64,000 bases of DNA, from positions 10,001-74,000 of the forward strand of contig JAHBMJ010005236.1 of NCBI GenBank assembly GCA_018398765.1, read 5' to 3'. The position numbers and the translations under genes were made by a program. The notes beneath the pieces are model-generated. The model saw only the letters and a list, made by a program, of their open reading frames with translations, was not told the DNA's origin and did not search any database. Source of the DNA: Chromera velia (lineage: Eukaryota; Sar; Chromeraceae). Positions 17,766-31,545 of the stretch are shown here, piece after piece (the stretch's first letter is position 1; every line of letters starts with the position of its first letter).

Positions 17766-18167
17766 AGTCTGAGACGGGTCCCCAGTCTGAAAAAACAAGA
17801 AACAGTAATATGTAGTTTGGTCAATCAATAAACATTTATGTTTATGATTTGCCATTACTGATTCATGTCTTAGAGCGGATCAGATAGAGCTGAAAAACTC
17901 TATAATATAGCAACTGTATATGCCTAAAGATGCAACAATTTTAAATTATTGTTACCAGTAAATTTATGTCATCTTTTTTTGCTTTGAACACTGCCTTTTT
18001 GATCAATTTTGAGGTCATATTTCAATGTTGTGATCTACTGACTATACAGAAGAACACGCTAGATATGTGTCTGCCATCAGGTCTACAACAGATCAATTGG
18101 CAGAAGGAGAGCCATAACATCTTCTCTGCCTTTTAAAGATGCATGAAAAGAGCAAACACTACGAGAA
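17766..18167. other. AT-rich spacer, nothing recognised
   Basis: No gene, tRNA or repeat beyond a short TCAATCAATAAA run near 17820. It separates the R1/R2 repeats from the satellite. Confidence 0.5.
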
Positions 18168-18419
18168 GTTGCCTTTCTCTGTCTGCAACGGATGCCTGGA
18201 CACAGCAGCAGCTGCTTTTTAACTTCGTAAACGATGCGGCAGCCCAGAAACAGGGGTCTTGCCCTTTTTTATCTGCTAGAATTCAGAGATATACAGAGAG
18301 AAAGAGCAATCTCTGCCTTTCTTTGTCTGCAAAGAAGAAAGATGTACAGAGAAAAATGTCTCTGCCCTTCTCTGTCTACAAAAAAGAAAGATGTACAGAG
18401 ATAAGTGTCTCTGCCCTTC

Positions 18420-20005
18420 TCTCTCTATAAAGAAGAAAGATGTACAGAGAGAAGGTTCCTGCCCTTCTCTGTCTGCAAAGAATGAAGATGTACAGAGAGG
18501 GGTCTCTGCCCTTCTCTGTCTATAAAAAAGAAAGATGTATAGAGAGAGGTTTCTCTGCCCTTCTCTGTCTGCAAAGAAAAAGGATGTACCAACAGAGGGA
18601 CAGGAGCCCTTCTCCGTTTGTAAAGAAGAAAGATGTACAGAGAGATGGGGTCTCTGCCCTTCTCTGTCTGCTAAGAAGAAAGGTGTACAGAGAGAGGGGT
18701 CTCTGCCCTTCTCTGTCTACAAAGAAGAAAGATGTACAGAGAGAGAGATCTTTGGCTTTCTCTGTCTGCAAAGAAGAAAGATGTACAGAGAGAGGGTCCT
18801 GCCCTTCTCTGTTTGCAAAGAAGAAAGATGCACAGAAAGAGGGTTCTTTGGCTTTCGATCTCTATTTGCAAAAAAAGAAGATGTACAGAGAGAGGGGTCT
18901 CTGCCCTTCTCTGTCTGCAAAAAAGAAGGATGTATAGAGAGAGGCATCTCTGACCTTCTTTGTCTACAAAGAAGAAGGATGTACAGAGAGAAGAGTCCTG
19001 CCCTTCTCTGTCTGTAAACAAGAAAGATGTACAGAGAGAGGAATCTTTGGCCTTCTCTGTCTGCAAAGAATGAAGATGCACAGAGAGAGGGATCTTTGAC
19101 CTTCGATCTCTGTCTGCAAAGCAGAAAGATGTATAAAGAGAGGTGACACTGTCTCTGCTCTTCTCTATCTGCAAAGAAAAATCATGTACAGAGAGAGGTG
19201 TCTCTGCCTTTCTCTGTCTGTAAAGAAGAAAGATGTACAGAGAGAGGAGTCTTGCCCTTCTCTGTCTGCAAAGAATGAAGATATACAGAGAGGGGTCTCT
19301 GCCCTTCTCTGTCTGCGAAGAAGAAAGATGTATAGAGAGAGGTTTCTCTGCCCTTCTCTGTCTGCAAAGAAAAAGGATGTACCAACAGAGGGACAGGAGC
19401 CCTTCTCCGTTTGTAAAGAAGAAAGATGTACAGAGAGATGGGGTCTCTGCCCTTCTCTGTCTGCTAAGAAGAAAGGTGTACAGAGAGAGGAGTCTCTGCC
19501 CTTCTCTGTCTACAAAGAAGAAAGATGTACAGAGAGAAAGATCTTTGGCCTTCTTTGTCTACAAAGAAGAAAGATGTACAGAGAGAGGGTCCTGCCCTTC
19601 TCTGTCTGCAAAGAAGAAAGATGCACAGAAAGAGGGTTCTTTGGCTTTTGATCTCTATTTGCAAAAAAAGAAGATGTACAGAGAGAGGGGTCTCTGCCCT
19701 TCTCTGTCTGCAAAAAAGAAGGATGTATAGAGAGAGGCATCTCTGCCCTTCTCTGTCTGCAAAGAAGAGGGATGTACAGAGAGAAGGGTCGTGCCCTTCT
19801 CTGTCTGTAAAGAAGAAAGATGTACAGAGAGAAGAATCTTTGGCCTTCTCTGTCTGCAAAGAATGAAGATGCACAGAGAGAGGGGTCTTTGACCTTCGAT
19901 CTCTGTCTGCAAAGCAGAAAGATGTATAGAGAGAGGTGACACTGTCTCTGCTCTTCTCTATCTGCAAAGAAAAATCATGTACAGAGAGAGGTGTCTCTGC
20001 CTTTC
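18420..20005. repeat. Higher-order repeat, period about 793 bp, two copies
   Basis: Marker variants recur 793 bp apart: ACCAACAGAGGGACAGGAG at about 18588 and 19381, and AAAAATCATGTACAG at about 19179 and 19972. The order of variant monomers between them matches nearly base for base. Confidence 0.8.
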
Positions 20006-22431
20006 TCTGTCTGTAAAGAAGAAAGATGTACAGAGAGAGGGGTCCTGCCCTTCTCTGTCTGCAAAAAATAAAGATACACAGAGAGAGGGATCTTTGGCCT
20101 TCGATCTCTATCTGCAAAAAATGAAAAGATGCACAGAAAGAGGGTTCTCTGCCCTTTTCTGTCTGCAAAGAATGAGGATGTACAGAGAGAGGCGTCTTCG
20201 TCCTTCTCTGTCTGTGCAAAAAATGAAAAGATATACAGAAAGAGGGATTTCTGCCCTTCTCTTTCTGCAAAGAATAAGAAGATGTAGACAAAGAGGGGTC
20301 TCTGCCCTTTTGTCTGCAAAGAAGAAAGATGTATAGAGAGATAGGTCTCTACCCTTCTCTGTCTACAAAGAAGAAAGATGTACAGAGAGAGGGGTCCTGC
20401 CCTTCTCTTTCTGCAAAGAAGAAGATATAGAAAGAGAGGGTCTTGCCTTTCTCTGTCTGAAGAAGAAAGATGTACAGAGAGATGGGTCTCTACCCTTCTC
20501 TGTCTGTAAAGAAGAAAGATGTACAGAGAGAGGGGTCCTGCTCTTCTCTGTCTGCAAAGAAGAAAGATGTACAGAGAGAAGGGTCCTGCCCTTCTCTGTC
20601 TACAAAGAATAAAGATGTACAGAGAGACGGCCCTGCCCTTCTCTGTCTGCAAAGAAGAAAGATGTATAGAGAGAGGGTCTTGCCCTTCTCTGTCTGTAAA
20701 GAAGAAAGATGTACAGAGAGAGGGGTCCTGCCCTTCTCTGTCTGCAAAGAAGAAAGATGTACAGAGAGAGGGGTCCTGCCCTTCTCTTTCTGCAAAGAAG
20801 AAAGATATACAGAGAGAGGGTCCTGCAAATCTCTATCTGGAAAGAAGAAAGATGTACAGAGAGAGGGGTCCTGCTTTTCACTGTCTGCAAAGAATAAAGA
20901 TGTACAAAGAGAGGGCCCTGCCCTTCTCTGTCTGCAAAGAATGAAGATGTACAGAGGAAGGGTCCTGCAAATCTCTGTCTGCAAAAAAGAAAGATGTATA
21001 GAGAGAGGGGTCTCTGCCCTTCTCTGTCTGCAAAGAAGAAAGATGTAGAGAGAGATGGGTCCGTGCCCTTCTCTGTCTGCATAGAAGAAGGATGTACAGA
21101 AAGAAGGGTCCTGCCCTTCTCTGTCTATAAAGAAGAAACATGTACAGAGAGAGGAGTTCTGCCCTTCTTTATCTGCGAAGAAGAAAGATATTATATATAA
21201 TACAGAGAGAGGGTCTCCGGTCCTGCCCTTCTCTATCTGCACAAAAGAAGGATATACAGAGAGAGGCCTCCTGCCCTTCTCTATCTGCAAAGAAGAAAGA
21301 TGTACAGAGAGAAAGTCCTGCCCTTCTTTGTCTGCGAAGAAGAAAGATATACAGAGAGAGGGTCCTACCCTTCTTTGTCTGCGAAGAAAAAAGATATACA
21401 GAGAGAGGGTCCCCGGTCCTGCCCTTCTCTATCTGCACAGAAGAAGGATATATAGAGAGAGGGGTCCTGCCCTTCTCTGTCAGCAAAGAAGAAAGATGTA
21501 GAGAGAGAGGGGTCCTGCCCTTCTCTATCTGCAAAGAAGAAAGATGTACAGGGAGAGGTTCCTGCCCTTCTCTCCCTGTAAGAAGAAAGATGTACAGACT
21601 CATACTATAGAGAGAGGGTCTTGCCCTTCTCTATTTGTAAAGAAGGAAGTACCAAGAGAGGGGTCTTACCCTTCTCTATCTGCAAAGAAGAAAGATGTAC
21701 AGAGAGAGGGGTCGGACCCTCTGCCCTTCTCTGTCTGCAAAGAAGCAAGATGTATAGAGAGAGGGGTCTTGCCCTTCCCTGTCTGCAAAGAAGAAAGATG
21801 TACAGAGAGAGGGGTCTCTGCCCTTCTCTGTCTGCAAAGAAGAAGGATATACAGAAAGAGGGGTCTCTGCACTTATTTGTTTGCAAAGAAGAAAGATATA
21901 CAGAGAGAGGTGTTCTGCCCTTCTCTGTCTGCAAAGAATGAAGATGTACAGAGAGAGGGGTCCTGCCCTTCTCTATCTGCAAAGAAGAAAGATCTACAGA
22001 GAGAGGGTCCTGCAAATCTCTATTTGCAAAGAAGAAAGATGTACAAAGAGAGGGGTCCTGCCTTTCTCTGTCTGCAAAGAATAATTAAAGATGTACAGAG
22101 AGAGGGCCCTGCCCTTCTCTGTCTACAAAGAAGAAAGATGTGCAGAGAGAGGGTCCTGCCCTTCTCTGTCTGCAAAGAAGAAAGATGTACAGAAAGATGG
22201 GTCTCTTGCCCTTCTTTGTCTGCAAAGAAGAAAGATGTACAGAGAGAGGGGTCCTGCCCTTCTCTGTCTGAAAAGAAAAAAGATGTACAGAGAGAGGGGT
22301 CTTGCCCTTCTCTGTCTACAAAGAGGAAAGATGTATCGAGAGAGGGGTCTCTGCCTTTCTCTGTCTATAAAGAAGAAAGATGTATGGAGAGAGGCGTCCT
22401 GCCCTTCTTTGTCTGCGAAGACGAAAAATAT

Positions 22432-24060
22432 TATATACAATACAGAGAGAGGGTCCCCAGTCCTGCCCTTCTCTGTCTGCACAAAAGAAGGATATACAGA
22501 GAGAGGGGTCCTACCCTTCTCTGTCTGCACAGAAGAAAGATGCACAGAGAGAGGGATCTTTGACCTTCGATCTCTGTCTGCAAAGCAGAAAGATGTACAG
22601 AGAGAGGTGACACTGTCTCTGCTCTTCTCTATCTGCAAAGAAAAATCATGTACAGAGAGAGGTGTCTCTGCCCTTCTCTGTTTATAAAGAAGAAAGATAT
22701 ACAGAGAGAGGGGTCTCTGCCCTTCTCTGTCTGCAAAAAATAAAGATGCACACAGAGAGGGATCTTTCGCCTTCGATCTCTGTCTGCAAAGAATGAAACG
22801 ATGCACGGAAAGAGGGTTCTCTGCCCTTCTCTGTCTGCAAAAAATAAGAAGATATAGACAAAGAGGGGTCTCTGCCCCTTTGTCTACAAAGAAGAAAGAT
22901 GTACAGAGAGAGGGTCCCCGGTCCTGCCCTTCTCTGTCTGCAAAAAAGAAAGATATACAGAGAGAGGGGTCCTGCCCTTCTCTGTCTGCAAAGAAAAAGA
23001 TGTAGAAAGAGAGGGTCTTGCCCTTCTCTGTCTGCAAAGAAGAAAGATGTACAGAGAGAGGGTCCTGCAAATCTCTGTCTGCAAAGAAGAAAAATATACA
23101 GAGAGAAGGGTCCTGCCCTTCTCTGTCTACAAAGAATAAACATGTACAGAGAGACGGCCCTGCCCTTCTCTGTCTGCAAAGAAGAAAGATGTACAGAGAG
23201 AAGGGTCAGACTCTCTGCCCTTCTCTGTCTGCAAAGAAGAAAGATATATAGAGAGAGGGGTCTTGCCCTTTCCTGTCTGTAAAGAAGAAAGATGTACAGA
23301 GAGAGGGGTCTCTGCCCTTCTCTGTCTGCAAAGAAGAAGGATATACAGAAAGAGGGGTCTCTGCACTTATTTGTTTGCAAAAAAGAAAGATATACAGAGA
23401 GAGGTGTTCTGCCCTTCTCTGTCTGCAAAAAATTAAGATGTATAGAGAGAGGGGTCCTGCCCTTCTCTATCTGTAAAGAAGAAAGATCTACAGAGAGAGG
23501 GTCCTGCAAATCTCTATTTGCAAAGAAGAAAGATGTACAAAGAGAGGGTCCTGTCCTTCTCTGTCTGCAAAGAAGAAAGATGTACAGAGAGATGGGTCTC
23601 TTGCCCTTCTTTGTCTGCAAAGAAGAAAGATGTACAGAGAGAGGGGTCCTGCCCTTCTCTGTCTGAAAAGAAAAAAGATGTACAGAGAGAGGGGTCTTGC
23701 CCTTCTCTGTCTACAAAGAAGAAAGATGTATCAAGAGAGGGGTCTCTGCCCTTCTCTGTCTATAAAGAAGAAAGATGTATAGAGAGAGGCGTCCTGCCCT
23801 TCTTTGTCTGCGAAGAAGAAAAATATTATATATAGTACAGAGAGAGGGTCCCCAGTCCTGCTCTTCTCTGTCTGTACAAAAGAAGGATATACAGAGAGAG
23901 GGGTCCTGCCCTTCTCTGTCTGCAAAGAAGAAAGATGCACAGAGAGAGGGATCTTTGACCTTCGATTTCTGTCTGCAAAACAGAAAGATATACAGAGAGA
24001 GGTGACACTGTCTCTGCTCTTCTCTATCTGCAAAGAAAAATCATGTACAGAGAGAGGTGT
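22432..24060. repeat. Higher-order repeat, period about 1395 bp
   Basis: The TATATA-bearing monomer followed by GGGTCCCCAGTCCTG (near 22430 and 23825) and the ATCATGTACAG monomer (22645 and 24040) both repeat at 1395 bp. The intervening monomer variants follow the same order. Confidence 0.75.
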
Positions 24061-27000
24061 CTATGCCCTTCTCTGTCTGTAAAGAAGAAAGATGTACAGA
24101 GAGAGGGGTCTCTGCCCTTCTCTGTCTGCAAAAAGTAAAGATGCACAGAGAGAGGGATCTTTGGCCTTCGATCTCTGTCTGCAAAGAATGAAAAGATGCA
24201 TGGAAAGAGGGTTCTCCTCCCTTCTCTGTCTGCAAAGAATGAGAATGCACAGAGAGAGGCGTCTTTGTCCTTCTCTGTCTGCGCAAAAAATGAAAAGATA
24301 CACGGAAAGAGGGATTTCTGCCCTTCTCTGTCTGCAAAGAATAAGAAGATATAGACAAAGAGGGGTCTCTGCCCTTTTGTCTGCAAAGAAGAAAGATATG
24401 CAGAGAGAGGGTCTCCGGTCCTGCCCTTCTTTGTCTGCAAAGAAGAAAGATGTACAGAGAGAGGGGTCTTGCCCTTCTCTGTCTGCAAAGAAAAAGATAT
24501 AGAAAGAGAGGGTCTTGCCCTTCTCTGTCTGAAAAAGAAAGATGTACAGAGAGATGCGTCTCTACCCTTCTCTGTCTGCAAAGAAGAAAGATGTACAGAG
24601 AGAGGGTCCTGCAAATCTCTGTCTGCAAAGAAGAAAGATGTACAGAGAGAAGGGTCCTGCCCTTCTCTGTCTACAAAGAATAAAGATGTATAGAGAGACG
24701 GCCCTGCCCTTTTCTGTCTGCAAAGAAGAAAGATGTATAGAGAGAGGTTCCTGCCCTTCTCTATCTGTGAAGAAGAAAGATGTACAGAGAGAGGGGTCCT
24801 GCCCTTCTCTGTCTGCAAAGAAGAAAAATGTATAGAGAGAGGGTCTTGCCGTTTCCTGTCTGCAAAGAAGAAAGATGTGCAGAGCGAGGGGTGTTCTGCC
24901 CTTCTTTGTCTGCAAAGAAGAAAGATGTACAGAGAGAGGGGTCCTGCCCTTCTCTGTCTGCAAAGAAGAAAGATATACAGAGAGAGGGTCCTACAAATCT
25001 CTATCTGCAAAGAAGAAAGATGTATAGAGAGAGGGGTCCTGCCCTTCACTGTCTGCAAAGAATAAAGATGTATAGAGAGAAGTGTTCTGCCCTTCTTTGT
25101 CTGCAAAGAATAAAGATGTACAGAGAGAGGGGTCCTGCCCTTCTCTGTCTGCAAAGAAAAAAGATGTGCAGAGAGAGGGGTGTTCTGCCCTTCTCTGTCT
25201 GCAAAGAATGAAGATGTACAGAGAGAGGGTCCTGCCCTTCTCTGTCTACAAAGAAGAAAGATGTACCAAGAGAGCGGTCTCTACCCTTCTCTGTCTATAA
25301 AAAAGAAGATGTAGAGAGAGACGGGTCCATGCCCTTCTCTGTCTGCACAAAAGAACGATGTACAGAGAGAAGGGTCCTACTCTTCTCTGTCTATAAAGAA
25401 GAAACATGTACAGAGAGAGGAGTCCTGCCCTTCTTTATCTGCGAAGAAGAAAAATATTATATATAATACAGAGAGAGGGTCCCCGGTCCTGCCCTTCTCT
25501 GTCTGCACAAAATAAGGATATACAGAGAGAGGGGTCCTGCCCTTCTCTGTCTGCGAAGAAGAAAGATGTATAGAGAGAGGGTCCTGCCCTTCTCTGTCTG
25601 CAAAGAAGAAGGATGTACAAAGAGAGGAGTCCTGCCCTTCTTTGTCTGCAAAGAAGAAAGATGTACAGAGAGAGGTGTTCTGCTCTTCTCTGTTTGCAAA
25701 GAATGAAGATATATATAGAGAAGGGTCCTGCCCTTCTCTGTCTGCAAAGAAGAAAGATGTAGAGAGAGAGGGTCCTGCAAATCTCTCTCTGCAGCAAGAA
25801 GAAAGATGTACAGACTCATACTACAGAGAGAGGGTCCTGCCCTTCTCTATTTGCAAAGAAGGAAGTACCAAGAGAGGGTTCCTACCCTTCTCTATCTGCA
25901 AAGAAGAAAGATGTACAGAGAGAGGGATCAGACTCTCTGCCCTTCTCTGTCTGCAAAGAAGAAAGATGTACAGAGAGAGGGGTCTTGCCCTTCCCTGTCT
26001 GCAAAGAAGAAAGATGTACAGAGAGAGGGGTCTCTGCCCTTCTCTGTCTGCAAAGGAGAAAGATGTACAGAGAGAGGGGTCTCTGCCCTTCTTTGTCTGC
26101 AAAGAAGAAAGATGTACAGAGAGAGGTGTTCTGCTCTTCTCTGTTTGCAAAGAATGAAGATATATAGAGAGAAGGGTCCTGCCCTTCTCTGTCTGCAAAG
26201 AAGAAAGATGTACAGAGAGAGGGTCCTGCAAATCTCTATCTGCAAAGAAGAAAGATGTACAAAGAGAGAGGTCCTGCCCTTCTCTGTCTGCAAAGAATAA
26301 TTAAAGATGTACAGAAAGAGGGCCCTGCCCTTCTCTGTCTGCAAAGAAGAAATGTGTACAAAGAGAGGGCCCTGCCCTTCTCTGTCTGCAAAGAATGAAG
26401 ATGTACAGAGGAAGGGTCCTGCAAATCTCTGTCTGCAAAGAAGAAAGATGTACAGAGAGAGGGGTCCTGCCCTTCTGTGTCTGCAAAGAAGAAAGACGTA
26501 CAGAAAGAGGGGTCTTGCCCTTCTCTGTCTACAAAGAATGAAGATGTACAGAGAGAGGGTCCTGCCCTTCTCTGTCTACAAAGAAGAAAGATATACCAAG
26601 AGAGGGGTCTCTGCCCTTCTCTGTCTGCAAAGAAGAAGATGTAGAGAGAGATGGGTCCCTACGTTTCTCTGTCTACACAGAAGAAGGATGTATAGAGAGA
26701 AGGGTCCTGCCCTTCTCTGTCTATAAAAAAGAAAGATGTACAGAGAGAGGGGTCCTACCATTCTTTATCTGCGAAGAAGAAAGATATACAGAGAGGGGGT
26801 CCCCGGTCCTGCCCTTCTCTGTCTGCACAGAAGAAGGATATACAGAGAGAGGGGTCCTGCCCTTCTCTGTCTGCAAAGAAGAAAGATGTACAGAGGAAGG
26901 GTCCTGCCCTTCTCTGTCTGCGAAGAAGAAAGATGTATAGAGAGAGGGTCCTGCCCTTCTCTATCTGCAAAGAAGAAAGATGTACAGAGAGAGGGGTCAG

Positions 27001-29718
27001 ACTCTTTGCCCTTCTCTGTCTGCAAAGAAGAAAGATATATAGAGAGAGGGGTTTTGCCCTTCCCTATCTGCAAAGAAGAAAGATGTACAGAGAGAGAGGT
27101 CTCTGCCCTTCTCTGTCTGCAAAGACGAAGGATATACAGAGAGAAGGGTCTCTGCACTTCTCTGTCTGCAAAGAATGAAGATATACAGAGAGAGGGGTCC
27201 TGCCCTTCTCTGTCTGCAAAGAAGAAACATGTACAGTGAGATAGGTCTCTGCTCTTCTCTGTCTGCAAAAAAGACAGATGCACACTGTCAGAAATGGGGG
27301 TCCTGCCCTTCTTTGTCTGCAAAGAAAAAAGCAGAAGAAAGTTGTACAGAGAGAGGGGTCCTGTCCTTCTCTGTCTACATAGAAGAAAGATGTACAAAAA
27401 AAAGGTCCTGCCCTTCTCTCTCTGCAAAGAAGAAAGATATACAGAGAGAGGGCCCTGCAAATCTCTATCTGCAAAGAAGAAAGATGTACAGAGAGAGGGG
27501 TCTTGCCTTTCTCTATCTGCAAAGAAGAACGTTGTACAGAGAGAGGGCCTTGCCCTTCTTTGTCTGCAAAGAAGAAAGGTGTACAGAGAGAGGGTCCTGC
27601 CCTTCTCTGTCTGCAAAGAAAAAGATGTAGAAAGAGAGGGTCTTGCCCTTCTCTGTCTGAAAAAGAAAGATGTACAGAGAGATAGGTCTCTACCCTTCTC
27701 TGTCTGCAAAGAAGAAAGATGTACAGAGAGAGGGTCTTGCAAATCTCTATCTGCAAAGAAGAAAAATATACAGAGAGAAGGGTCCTGCCCTTCTCTGTCT
27801 ACAAAGAATAAAGATATACAGAGAGACGGCCCTGCCCTTCTCTGTCTGTAAAGAAGAAAGATGTATAGAGAGAGGCCCCTGCCCTTCTCTGTCTGTAAAA
27901 AAGAAAGATGTACAGAGAGAGGGGTCCTGCCCTTCTCTGTCTGCAAAGAAGAAAGATGTACAGAGAGAGGGGTCTTGCCCTTCCCTGTCTGCAAAGAAGA
28001 AAGATGTACAGAGAGAGGGGTCTCTGCCCTTTTCTGTCTGCAAAGAAGAAGGATGTACAGAGAGAGGGGTCTTGCCCTTCTCTGTCTGCAAAGAAGAAAG
28101 ATATATAGAGAGAGGGTCCTGCAAATCTCTATCTGCAAAGAAGAAAGATGTATAGAGAGAGGGGTCCTGCCCTTCACTGTCTGCAAAGAATAAAGATGTA
28201 CAGAAAGAAGTGTTCTGCCCTTCTCTGTCTGCAAAGAATGAAGATGGACAGAGAGAGGGGTCCTGCCCTTCTCTGTCTGCAAAGAAGAAAGATATATAGA
28301 GAGAGGGTCCTGCAAATCTCTATCTGCAAAGAAGAAAGATGTATAGAGAGAGGGGTCCTGCCCTTCACTGTCTGCAAAGAATAAAGAGATATACAGAGAG
28401 AAGGGTCCTAGCCTTCTCTATCTATAAAGAAGAAACATGTACAGAAAGAGGCGTCCTGCCCTTCTTTGTCTGCGAAGAATAAAATTATTATGTATAATAC
28501 AGAGATCGGGTCCCCGGTCCTGCCCTTCTCTATCTGCACAAAAGAAAGATATACAGAGAAAGTGGTCCTGCCCTTCTCTGTCTGCAAAGAAGAAAGATGT
28601 ACAGAGAGAAGGTCCTGCCCTTCTCTGTCTACAAAGAAGAAGGATATACAAAGAGAGGGGTCCTGCCCTCCTCTGTCTATAAAGAAGAAGGATGTACAGA
28701 GAGAGGGGTCCTACCCTTCTCTGTCTGCAAAGAAGAAAGATGTACAGAGAGAAGGGTCCTGCCTTTCTCTATCTGTAAAGAAGAAAGATGTACAGGGAGA
28801 GGTTCCTGCCCTTCTCTCTCTGTAAGAAGAAAGATGTACAGACTCATACTATAGAGAGAGGGTCCTGCCCTTCTCTATTTACAAAGAAGGAAGTACCGAG
28901 AGAGGGTTCCTACCCTTCTCTATCTGCAAAGAAAAAAGATGTACAGAGAGAGGGGTCAGACTCTCTGCCCTTCTCTGTCTGCAAAGAAGAAAGATGTACA
29001 GAGAGAGGGGTCTTGCCCTTCCCTGTCTGCAAAGCAAAAAGATGTATAGAGAGAGGGGTCTCTGCCCTTCTCTGTCTGCAAAGAAGAAGGATGTACAGAG
29101 AGAGGGGTCTCTGCCTTTCTTTGTCTGCAAAGAAGAAAGATGTACAGAGCGAGGTGTTCTGCTCTTCTCTGTCTGCAAAGAAGAAAGATATACAGAGAGA
29201 GGGTCCTACAAATCTCTATCTGCAAAGAAGAAAGATGTACAAAGAGAGGGGTCCTGCCCTTCTTTGTCTGCAAAAAATAATTAAAGATGTACAGAGAGAG
29301 GGCCCTGCCCTTCTCTGTCTACAAAGAAGAAATGTATACAGAGAGAGGGTCCTGCTCTTCTCTGTCTGCAAAAAAGAAAGATGTACAGAGACATGGGTCT
29401 CTTGCCCTTCTTTGTCTGCAAAGAAGAAAGATGTACAGAGAGAGGGGTCCTGCCCTTCTCTGTCTGTAAAGAAGAAAGATGTACAGAAAGAGGGGTCTTG
29501 CCCTTCTCTGTCTACAAAGAATGAAGATGTACAGAGAGAGGCTCCTGCCCTTCTCTGTCTGCAAGGAAGAAAGATGTACCGAGAGAGGGGTCTCTGCCCT
29601 TCTCTGTCTGCAAAGAAGAAGATGTAGAGAGAGATGGGTCCCTGCCTTTCTCTGTCTGCAAAGAAGAAGAATGTACAGAGAGAAGGGTCATGCCCTTCTC
29701 TGTCTATAAAAAAGAAAG

Positions 29719-31545
29719 ATGTACAGAGAGAGGGGTCCTACCATTCTTTGTCTGCGAAGAAAAAAGATATACAGAGAGAGGGTCCCCGGTCCTGCCCTTC
29801 TCTGTCTGCACAGAAGAAGGATATGCAGAGAGAGGGGTCCTGCCCTTCTCTGTCTGCAAAGAAGAAAGATGTACAGAGAGAGGGCCCTGCCCTTCTCTGT
29901 CTGCGAAGAAGGAAGATGTATAGGAAGAAGAAAGATGTATAGAGAGAGGGTCTTGCCCTTCTTTGTCTGCAAAGAAGAAAGATGTACAGAGAGAGGGGTC
30001 AGACTCTTTACCCTTCTCTGTCTGCAAAGAAGAAAGATATACAGAGAGAGGGGTTTTGCCCTTCCCTATCTACAAAGAAGAAAGATGTACAGAGAGAGGG
30101 GTCTCTGCCCTTCTCTGTCTGCAAAGAAAAAAGATATACAGAGAGAAGGGTCTCTGCACTTCTTTGTCTATAAAGAAGAAAGATGTATAGAAAGAGGTAT
30201 TCTGCCCTTCTCTGTCTGCAAAGAATGAAGATGTACAGAGAGAGGGGTCCTGCCCTTCTCTGTCTGCAAAGAAGAAACATGTATGGTGAGATGGGTCTCT
30301 GCCCTTCTCTGTCTGCAAAAAAGAAAGATGTACACTGTCAGAGAGGGGGGTCCTGCCCTTCTCTGTCTGCAAAGAAGAAAGCGGAAGAAAGTTATACAGA
30401 GAGAGGGGTCCTGTCCTTCTCTGTCTGCACAGAAGAAAGATGTACAGAAAGAGGGTCCTGCGAATCTCTATCTGCAAAGAAGAAAGATGTACAGAGAGAA
30501 GGATCTCTGCCCTTCTCTGTCTGCAAAGAAGAAGATGTAGAGAGAGATGGGTCCCTGCCTTTCTCTGTCTACAAAGAAGAAGAATGTACAGAGAGAAGGG
30601 TCCTGCCCTTCTCTGTCTATAAAAAAGAAAGATGTACAGAGAGAGGGGTCCTACCGTTCTTTGTCCGCGAAGAAAAAAGATATACAGAGAGAGGGTCCCC
30701 GGTCCTGCCCTTCTCTGTCTGCACAGAAGAAGGATATGCAGAGAGAAGGGTCCTGCCCTTCTCTGTCTGCAAAGAAGAAAGATATACAGAGAGAGGGCCC
30801 TGCCCTTCTCTGTCTGCGAAGAAGAAAGATGTATAGGAAGAAGAAAGATGTATAGAGAGAGGGTCTTGCCCTTCTCTGTCTGCAAAGAAGAAAGATGTAC
30901 AGAGAGAGGGGTCAGACTCTTTACCCTTCTCTGTCTGCAAAGAAGAAAGATATACAGAGAGAGGGGTTTTGCCCTTCCCTATCTACAAAGAAGAAAGATG
31001 TACAGAGAGAGGGGTCTCTGCCCTTCTCTGTCTGCAAAGAAAAAAGATATACAGAGAGAAGGGTCTTTGCACTTCTTTGTCTACAAAGAAGAAAGATGTA
31101 CAGAGAGAGGTATTCTGCCCTTCTCTGTCTGCAAAGAATGAAGATGTACAAAGAGAGGGGTCCTGCCCTTCTCTGTCTGCAAAGAAGAAACATGTACGGT
31201 GAGATGGGTCTCTGCCTTTCTCTGTCTGCAAAAAAGAAAGATGTACACTGTCAGAAAGGGGGGTCCTGCCCTTCTCTGTCTGCAAAGAAGAAAGCGGAAG
31301 AAAGTTATACAGAGAGAGGGGTCCTGTCCTTCTCTGTCTGCACAGAAGAAAGATGTACAGAGAGAGGGTCCTACGAATCTCTATCTGCAAAGAAGAAAGA
31401 TGTACAGAGAGAGGGGTCCTGCCCTTCTCTGTCTGCAAAGAAAAAAGGTGTGCAGAGAGAGGGGTGTTCGCCCTTCTCTGTCTGCAAAGAATGAAGATGT
31501 ACAGAGAGAGGATCCTGCCCTTCTCTGTCTGCAAAGAAGAAAGAT
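29719..31545. repeat. Higher-order repeat, period about 913 bp, two copies
   Basis: The block beginning at 29719 is repeated from 30632 with few changes, including the distinctive AGGAAGAAGAAAGATGTATAG monomer (about 29922 and 30835). This is among the most recent-looking duplications in the array. Confidence 0.8.
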